Shown here: positions 24,485-29,526 of the stretch, one piece after another
Layout: every line of letters begins with the position of its first letter
Numbering within the stretch: the stretch's first letter is position 1
Source of the DNA: an uncultured Campylobacter sp.
Lineage (GTDB): Bacteria > Campylobacterota > Campylobacteria > Campylobacterales > Campylobacteraceae
NCBI RefSeq assembly: GCF_938030815.1
Contig: NZ_CALHII010000187.1
Span: 1-29,526, forward strand
Direction: 5' to 3'
DNA length: 29,526 bases
Notes under the pieces: model-generated
The model's database searches: none
Told to the model about the DNA's origin: nothing
Seen by the model: the letters and a program-made list of their open reading frames with translations, nothing else
Translations under genes and position numbers: made by a program

Positions 24485-25792
24485 ATGACCGAAAGCTGCG
24501 TAACGCAGATCTATTTTGCAAAAAAGGGCGAAGTGACGCCGCAGATGAGAGAGGTCGCGCAAAGCGAGCGCATGGACGTGCGGGCCTTGTGCGATCTCAT
24601 CGCGCAAGGAAGAGCGATCATCCCCGCAAACGTTAATCACAAAAGCCTAAAACCCATCGGCATCGGACGCGCTCTTCGGTGCAAGATCAACGCCAACATC
24701 GGCTCCTCGGGCACGACGAGCGATATTGAGGGCGAGCTGGAAAAGCTTGAGGCTTGCTTAAAATACGGCGCCGATACGGTGATGGATCTAAGCACGGGCG
24801 GCGATCTGGACGAGATCCGCGCCGCGATAATCGAGCGCTCGCCCGTACCCGTAGGCACGGTGCCGATCTATCAGATGATCCATGAGCTGGGCGATATTAA
24901 AAATTTAAAAACGAGCGCTATTCTTAGCACGATCGAGAAGCAGGCGCGGCAGGGAGTGGATTATTTCACGATCCACGCGGGCTTTAAGCTCGAGTTTATG
25001 CCGCTGCTGTCCCGTCGCAAGATGGGTATCGTAAGCAGAGGCGGCTCGCTGATAGCGTCGTGGATGATGAAATTTCATAAGCAAAACCCATTTTACGAAG
25101 CGTTTGATGAAATTTGCGATATCTGCGCCGCTTACGACGTATCGCTATCTCTGGGAGACGGCTTGCGCCCGGGCTGCTTATACGACGCGACTGATAGGGC
25201 GCAGCTTAGCGAGCTTGAAATTTTAGGTGAGCTAGCCCTGCGCGCGAATGAAAAAAACGTGCAGGTGATGATCGAGGGTCCGGGACACATCCCGTTTAAC
25301 GAGATCGAGCTTAATATGCAGCTAGAGCGCAAGATCTGCCGCGACGCGCCGTTTTACGTGCTGGGGCCGCTTCCCACCGACATCGGCGCGGGCTACGATC
25401 ATATCAGCTCGGCTATCGGCGGGACGATGGCTGCGTATTGCGGCGCTAGCATGCTCTGCTACGTAACGCCGAAGGAGCATCTGGGGCTTCCCAATGCAAA
25501 AGACGTCAGAGAGGGTATCATCGCGCATAAAATCGCCGCTCACGCCGCGGACGTCGCGCTAGGCAAAGCAGGCGCGATAGAGCGCGATCACGCGATGAGC
25601 GATGCGAGGTATAATTTTGATTGGAACAGGCAGTTTGAGCTTAGTTTCGATCCAGATCATGCGCGCGAGCTGCACGACGAGAGCCTGGGCGATGAAATTT
25701 ACAAAGGCGCGGAGTTTTGCTCGATGTGCGGGCCGAAATTTTGCGCATATAAAATCAGTAGAAATTTAACCGAAAATAAGGAGAAGGAATGA
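24485..25792 (+). CDS. thiC: phosphomethylpyrimidine synthase ThiC
   Basis: A 435-residue radical SAM enzyme that rearranges aminoimidazole ribotide into the thiamine pyrimidine. Seen: IPANVNHKSLKPIGIG, INANIGSSGT, GADTVMDLSTGGDLDEIR, PVGTVPIYQ, EGPGHIPFNEIE, and the C-terminal cluster motif CSMCGPKFC (CxxCxxxxC). Length fits the family. The start ATG 24485 is chosen because the promoter sits just upstream and homologues begin at this point; the frame is open back to 24311, but those codons would lie upstream of the promoter. It overlaps mrp by 4 bp, which links thiamine synthesis with an iron-sulfur carrier. Confidence 0.95.
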   Translation: MTESCVTQIYFAKKGEVTPQMREVAQSERMDVRALCDLIAQGRAIIPANVNHKSLKPIGIGRALRCKINANIGSSGTTSDIEGELEKLEACLKYGADTVMDLSTGGDLDEIRAAIIERSPVPVGTVPIYQMIHELGDIKNLKTSAILSTIEKQARQGVDYFTIHAGFKLEFMPLLSRRKMGIVSRGGSLIASWMMKFHKQNPFYEAFDEICDICAAYDVSLSLGDGLRPGCLYDATDRAQLSELEILGELALRANEKNVQVMIEGPGHIPFNEIELNMQLERKICRDAPFYVLGPLPTDIGAGYDHISSAIGGTMAAYCGASMLCYVTPKEHLGLPNAKDVREGIIAHKIAAHAADVALGKAGAIERDHAMSDARYNFDWNRQFELSFDPDHARELHDESLGDEIYKGAEFCSMCGPKFCAYKISRNLTENKEKE

Positions 25793-26883
25793 GTAAAGAC
25801 GAAGTCTTAAATTTGCTTAAAAGCGTGATCTATCCGGGCTTTTCTAAAAGCATCGTGGATTTTGGATTTGTAAAAGAGGTCGAGATCGGCGATAGAATTT
25901 TCGTAGGGATCGAAATCCCAAGCGCCAAGCCTGAGATCGCCGCGGAGCTCAGATCAGCGGCGCAAAAGGCGCTAGGGGCGGACGCCGAAATTCTAATCAA
26001 ACAGCCCAAGATCGCCGAGGAAAAGAGCAACTCTCGCAGCGGCAAAAATATCGCGCCGCAGATCAAGCATTTCGTGATGATCAGCAGCGGCAAGGGCGGC
26101 GTAGGCAAGAGCACGACGACGCTAAATTTAGCCATCAGCACGGCAAAGCTCGGCAAGAGAGTGGGGATTTTGGATGCCGATATTTACGGACCGAATTTGC
26201 CGCGAATGCTAGGCGAGGATAAGACGCAAGCAAGCGTCGTTGGGCAGAAGCTAAAGCCGATCTTAAGCCACGGCGTGGAGATGATGAGCATGGGCGTGCT
26301 GATGGAGGAGGGCGCGAGCCTCATCTGGCGCGGCTCGATGATAATGAAGGCGATCGAGCAGCTGCTAAAAGACGTGGCGTGGAGCGATCTGGACGTGCTG
26401 TTTTTGGATATGCCTCCGGGTACGGGCGATGCGCAGCTTACGCTCGCTCAGAGCGTGCCGGTGACGGCGGGCGTGTGCGTCACGACGCCGCAGACGGTCG
26501 CGCTGGACGATAGCGCGCGCGGGCTTGATATGTTCGAAAAGCTCCACATCCCGATCGCAGGCCTTATCGAGAATATGAGCGGCTTCATCTGCCCAGATAA
26601 CGGCAAGGAGTACGATATCTTCGGTCGCGGCGGCGCGCAAAAGCTGGCACAGCGATACAACACCGAAGTAATCGGCGAGATTCCGATCGAGATCGCTATC
26701 CGCGAGGGCGGCGACAGCGGCAAGCCGGTAAGCTTTTATGCGCCAAATTCTTTAAGCGCGAAGCGCTACGAAGATGCCGCGCGCAAGCTGTGGGAAAAGA
26801 TCGAGAAGATCGATCGCGAGGAGCTGGCGGACAACTCCGCGATCCAGCCGGTGATGGACGGTAAGAGCGCCTGCTCGAATTAG
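25789..26883 (+). CDS. mrp: Mrp/ApbC-type iron-sulfur cluster carrier ATPase
   Basis: A 364-residue P-loop NTPase: an N-terminal DUF59-like domain (about 1-80), Walker A with deviant lysine SSGKGGVGKST (residues 99-109), then DADIYGPNLPRMLG, FLDMPPGTGDAQL and ENMSGFICPDNGKEYDIFG. ApbC proteins bind and transfer [4Fe-4S] clusters and are often needed for ThiC activity, in keeping with the 4-bp overlap with thiC. The usual C-x-x-C in the ENMS block has only its first cysteine here (CPDN), which may affect cluster binding. The start ATG lies within the thiC end, preceded by AAGGAGAAGG. Confidence 0.92.
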   Translation: MSKDEVLNLLKSVIYPGFSKSIVDFGFVKEVEIGDRIFVGIEIPSAKPEIAAELRSAAQKALGADAEILIKQPKIAEEKSNSRSGKNIAPQIKHFVMISSGKGGVGKSTTTLNLAISTAKLGKRVGILDADIYGPNLPRMLGEDKTQASVVGQKLKPILSHGVEMMSMGVLMEEGASLIWRGSMIMKAIEQLLKDVAWSDLDVLFLDMPPGTGDAQLTLAQSVPVTAGVCVTTPQTVALDDSARGLDMFEKLHIPIAGLIENMSGFICPDNGKEYDIFGRGGAQKLAQRYNTEVIGEIPIEIAIREGGDSGKPVSFYAPNSLSAKRYEDAARKLWEKIEKIDREELADNSAIQPVMDGKSACSN

Positions 26884-27690
26884 GACTTTGGCGGGTGCGG
26901 CGTCAAATTTCGCGTGGAATTTCGCAATAGAATTCCGCGCGAAAATTACGCTATAGAATTTTGCCCGTAAATTTCGCGGGCAAAATTTCACGCGGGTTTC
27001 GCGGCTTGGGATTTTGCGCCGAATTTTATAGCTCAAAATTCTGCGTTAAAATTTCGCCTCGAAATTTTGAAGTGATTTTACGGCGTCAGTAAAATTTTTG
27101 TATATAGAATTTCGTGCGGAGTTTCGTAGCGCGAGTTTTTATACTAAATTTTAGAGCTTGAAATTCCGCTTTGGTTTTGAGCAAATTTATAGCGCTCGCA
27201 AAATTTGGGCAGACGAAATTTCGTAGTTTGAAATTCCGAGCTAGAATTTTACCCAAGCTTCGTTGTGTGAGGGTTCAGATAAAATTCTAAGCGCAGAATT
27301 TTACGGCGAAAATTAAATTCTAAACGCACAATTCAGCGAGGTAAAATTTGCCGTAGAATTCTGCCTTGGAGTTTTAAATGTAAAATTTTAAGCATAAAGC
27401 TTTGCCGCAGAATTTTAAAATGTGAAATTTTATCGCTAAAGCTCTGTTTTAAAATTTTAAGATGGGGCTTTAAAATATGAATTTTAGGCTTGAAATTTTA
27501 TCGCGCCTAGCTTTTTAGCGGTAGCCGTAGCATTGCACTGGTTTAAATTTTATTTCGCCGGGCTTTATGGCGGTGGAGCTTATCTGCGAAAGCCTCTGTA
27601 AAGCTTATTTGGAGTGGAATTTTATCCGTAGCGGTCGCGGCAAGGAAATTTCTCGCGCAGCTGAAATTTAATTCGTATAGGCAGGGAGCT
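26884..27690. repeat. degenerate ~13-bp AATT tandem repeat field
   Basis: AATT cores begin at 26906, 26918, 26931, 26944, 26957, 26970 and 26984 (intervals 12, 13, 13, 13, 13, 14), and the pattern continues with drift and GATT/GTTT variants to about 27480. The unit is approximately AATTTCGCGNNNG. No gene with ribosome site and coding character was found, and no terminator for mrp was identified. Confidence 0.8.
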
Positions 27691-27698
27691 AAAGCGGC

Positions 27699-27737
27699 AA
27701 AATCCCTAAGCCTAGGGATTTTAGGTTTAGGGATTTT
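27699..27737. promoter_or_regulatory. 10-bp inverted repeat plus third half-site upstream of 27767 gene
   Basis: AAAATCCCTA (27699-27708), a 4-bp loop and TAGGGATTTT (27713-27722) form a perfect inverted repeat. TAGGGATTTT is repeated directly at 27728-27737. The element lies about 30-68 bp upstream of the ATG, next to a possible -10 (TATACG). It could be an operator for the secreted-protein gene or a terminator-like hairpin for transcription arriving from mrp. Confidence 0.5.
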
Positions 27738-27766
27738 ACTTTTATACGAAATAAGAAAGGTCGGTA

Positions 27767-28792
27767 ATGAGGTTTTTGATTATTTTGGTGCTTGCATTTG
27801 CGGCGTTCGCGCAAGAGAGTAATATGCAAAAATGGGCGAAAGAGATTACCGCTGACGCGCAGATCCCGCAGGATAAGTTTTTGGCGTTTTATCTGAATAA
27901 AGATGAACCTAAGAAGGTGGTTTTCTCTGAAAATGTCGATCGCATCAGCGTCAATTACGAGGGAAATTCTTTCCATGAAATTCCATCTCCAAATCTTATG
28001 GCGTATTGGGTCGGCGAGTTTAATTTCGACGCAGATGTCGAAAAGATGGTGCTAGGAGATTACGGCTGGTCCACGCTGGTAATCGCTGTGGACGGCACGG
28101 ACGTGCTAGGTGGAACATCTAGCAATCAAAAGCGCCCGCTTACGTATAAATTTAGCAAGGGCAAGCACAAGATCGAAGCGTGGTTTTTAAATGACGCGCA
28201 TTCCAGTGAGCTTTTCGTGGATTTTAAAGACGTAGAGCCCTTTTATCGTCAAAAAGACGCCGTAGCCAAGATCCCTGCGGATAAGGACTACGATCTGTGG
28301 CTGGGCGCGATCTACGAAAGCGCGCAGATGAATAATCGCGTCAAGCTAAATTTAGCCAAATCTGCAAAGCCTATCGTGCTGCTGCTTAGCTCATATCGCG
28401 CCGTGGAGTGGGAGATCTCAAATCCGCAAAAGAATGAAATTCTAGCCGTGTTAATTTACAACCCCATAAGTAGTGTCCGTGGCGTAAGCGGTGCGCTTTA
28501 CGTCGAGGATTATAGATACACAGAGGCTGCGGATGGGCTTAAATGCGAGTGCATCTCGGGCAATGTCTTTCACTGCGACGGCAGCGAGATTTATGATATG
28601 AACGGGCGCGTAAACGGGATATTTGGCAGAGGCCTGGGGGCGTTTGCCGGCAAGCACGCCGTAAATTCCTTAGATCTGCCGGGGCTTGTTATTACTCCAA
28701 AAATTTTAGACGAAAGCAAAGCTCGCCTGCTCTCTGTAGAAGCGGACCGCAAGAAATGCGAGAGCACGCCGATGGATGATGTGTTTAGGTAA
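27767..28792 (+). CDS. secreted or periplasmic protein of unknown function
   Basis: A 341-residue protein with a short Sec signal peptide (MRFLIILVLAFAAFAQ, cleavage likely after residue 15). The middle part (about 70-155) is beta-rich, YWVGEFNFDADVEKMVLGDYG to KHKIEAWFLND, with a build resembling PA14-like ligand-binding folds. The second part has VLLLSSYRAVEWEI, a strand pattern seen in various secreted bacterial proteins, and a cluster of cysteines (CECISGNVFHC). No catalytic motif was recognised. AGAAAGG precedes the ATG. It is monocistronic, flanked by a repeat field and a possible terminator. Confidence 0.72.
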   Translation: MRFLIILVLAFAAFAQESNMQKWAKEITADAQIPQDKFLAFYLNKDEPKKVVFSENVDRISVNYEGNSFHEIPSPNLMAYWVGEFNFDADVEKMVLGDYGWSTLVIAVDGTDVLGGTSSNQKRPLTYKFSKGKHKIEAWFLNDAHSSELFVDFKDVEPFYRQKDAVAKIPADKDYDLWLGAIYESAQMNNRVKLNLAKSAKPIVLLLSSYRAVEWEISNPQKNEILAVLIYNPISSVRGVSGALYVEDYRYTEAADGLKCECISGNVFHCDGSEIYDMNGRVNGIFGRGLGAFAGKHAVNSLDLPGLVITPKILDESKARLLSVEADRKKCESTPMDDVFR

Positions 28793-28793
28793 G

Positions 28794-28839
28794 ATGGACA
28801 GTATTTATAATAATTTCTTCAATAAATTTTACTGTTCAT
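28794..28839 (+). terminator. possible long-loop hairpin after the secreted-protein gene
   Basis: ATGGACAGTA (28794-28803) can pair with TACTGTTCAT (28830-28839) over ten bases with one G-U pair. The 26-base loop is AT-rich. It begins right after the stop codon but is not followed by a clear T tract, so a terminator role is uncertain. Confidence 0.35.
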
Positions 28840-28946
28840 AAATTTTGATAATTTCTGTGAAATCTATGTTCCGATAAAGAGGATTAAAGTACTCTGTAGG
28901 TTTACATTATGAGATTAAGATAACGTAAAAGGTATATCAAGTGAAA

Positions 28947-28952
28947 TATAAT
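28947..28952 (+). promoter_or_regulatory. -10 element of the right-edge gene
   Basis: A consensus TATAAT in an AT-rich leader, 34 bp upstream of the ATG at 28987, with AAAGGA (28969-28974) as the probable ribosome site. Confidence 0.6.
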
Positions 28953-28986
28953 AGGGACATAAATATAGAAAGGAATTATTCATAAT

Positions 28987-29526
28987 ATGAAACATACAAG
29001 CATTGTAACTCCTAACGATTTGGCACGATATGCAGATACGCGTGAGAGCGAAGGAGTAATTCCCGAGCTTATTTGTCGACTTATCAGACAATCGGCAGCT
29101 AATATAAGCGAGTGCCGCATACCTTACGGCGATGCTATAAATCAATCCGGTATGGACGGTCTTGTATATTGCGAGACCGGATTTTTAGAATTTGTTCCTG
29201 CGGGGAAATCCTATTGGGAAATAGGCACCGGAAAAGATCCTCAAGAAAAGGCAAGTAGCGACTTTCAAAAAAGAACCGATGAATTGAGCGATGAAGAACG
29301 GGCAGACTCTACTTTCGTCTTCGCTACTCCGCGTTCGGCCGAAGCAAATGGTTGGAATGAGCCAAAACAGAGGGCTTGGATCAAAAGGCAGCAAAATACA
29401 GGATGGAAACGAATTATAATAATAGATGGGGTAAAGCTAGCGGATTGGCTTAGAGAATTTCCCGCTATTGGTAGGTGGATAGCTGCTAAAATAGGAATTT
29501 TGCCAAATTTAAGCGGCGTTATAACG
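28987..29526 (+). CDS. N-terminal fragment of a large, possibly nuclease-bearing protein (runs off right edge)
   Basis: 180 codons are present and no stop is reached. The order of conserved-looking blocks is SGMDGLVYCETG, FVPAGKSYWEIGTGKDPQEKA, FQKRTDEL, STFVFATPRS, W-rich segments, IIIIDGVKLADWLREFPAIGRWIAAKIG. This set recalls an N-terminal domain found in large bacterial proteins of over a thousand residues, sometimes next to P-loop or NACHT-like ATPase regions. The Asp (GMDG) and Glu...Lys (WEIGTGK) could form a PD-(D/E)xK-type nuclease site; that is inference. The leader is more AT-rich than the rest of the window, consistent with an acquired gene. Defence or antiphage function is a hypothesis only. 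Confidence 0.65.
   Translation, partial: MKHTSIVTPNDLARYADTRESEGVIPELICRLIRQSAANISECRIPYGDAINQSGMDGLVYCETGFLEFVPAGKSYWEIGTGKDPQEKASSDFQKRTDELSDEERADSTFVFATPRSAEANGWNEPKQRAWIKRQQNTGWKRIIIIDGVKLADWLREFPAIGRWIAAKIGILPNLSGVIT

Noticed and set aside
26752..27036. 94-codon minus-strand frame with RAKF/AKFH repeats
   Set aside because: It is a reading of the 13-bp repeat field and of the mrp 3' end on the wrong strand; no ribosome site.

Overview
The window looks like chromosomal DNA of a Campylobacter, most likely one of the GC-richer oral or gut species (C. gracilis, showae or rectus type). The basis is gene order: uvrB divergent from three small conserved genes, and pgpA / ATP-sulfurylase-like / CemR(HP1021)-type regulator / ispDF next to divergent thiC-mrp, plus fused IspDF and very frequent AAATTT words. 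The exact species is inferred, not proven.

Left end (1-4261, minus strand): a compact five-gene anaerobic metallocluster operon. In transcription order it encodes a CoA-dehydratase-type ATPase activase, a double-cubane-cluster reductase, a Tat-exported ModA-like binding protein, a NapH-type membrane ferredoxin and a NifB-class radical SAM protein that runs off the left edge. No nitrogenase gene is visible. This is the most interesting part of the window. The activase carries two compensating indels that hide its second cluster cysteine in another frame. Next come two tandem DMT-family exporters (4417-6261, minus).

Middle (6691-12633, plus): housekeeping genes der, aroK with an unusual in-frame C-terminal extension, trpS, a DUF2628-like membrane protein, an ACT-domain protein with its PFL/DUF711 partner, and a small lipoprotein. 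A hypothetical gene (13097-13555) sits between gene-poor AAATTT-rich stretches. uvrB (minus) is divergent from three translationally coupled small genes (16433-17390). A frameshifted alpha/beta-hydrolase pseudogene follows at 17930-18636.

Right part: a minus-strand set, ispDF then cemR-like then ATP-sulfurylase-like (each overlapping the next), with pgpA further downstream. thiC-mrp runs divergently on the plus strand from a shared promoter region. A secreted protein of unknown role follows a long repeat field. The right edge holds the start of a gene with its own promoter and a more AT-rich leader; its N-terminus resembles a nuclease-like domain of large, possibly defence-related proteins.

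A second theme is the non-coding DNA. Nearly every long intergenic stretch is made of degenerate AAATTT-centred repeats, with a clear ~13-bp period after mrp. A frame-compatible version with a 12-bp period (tetrapeptide repeats) lies inside the ATP-sulfurylase-like gene, and a related low-complexity insert lies in ispDF.
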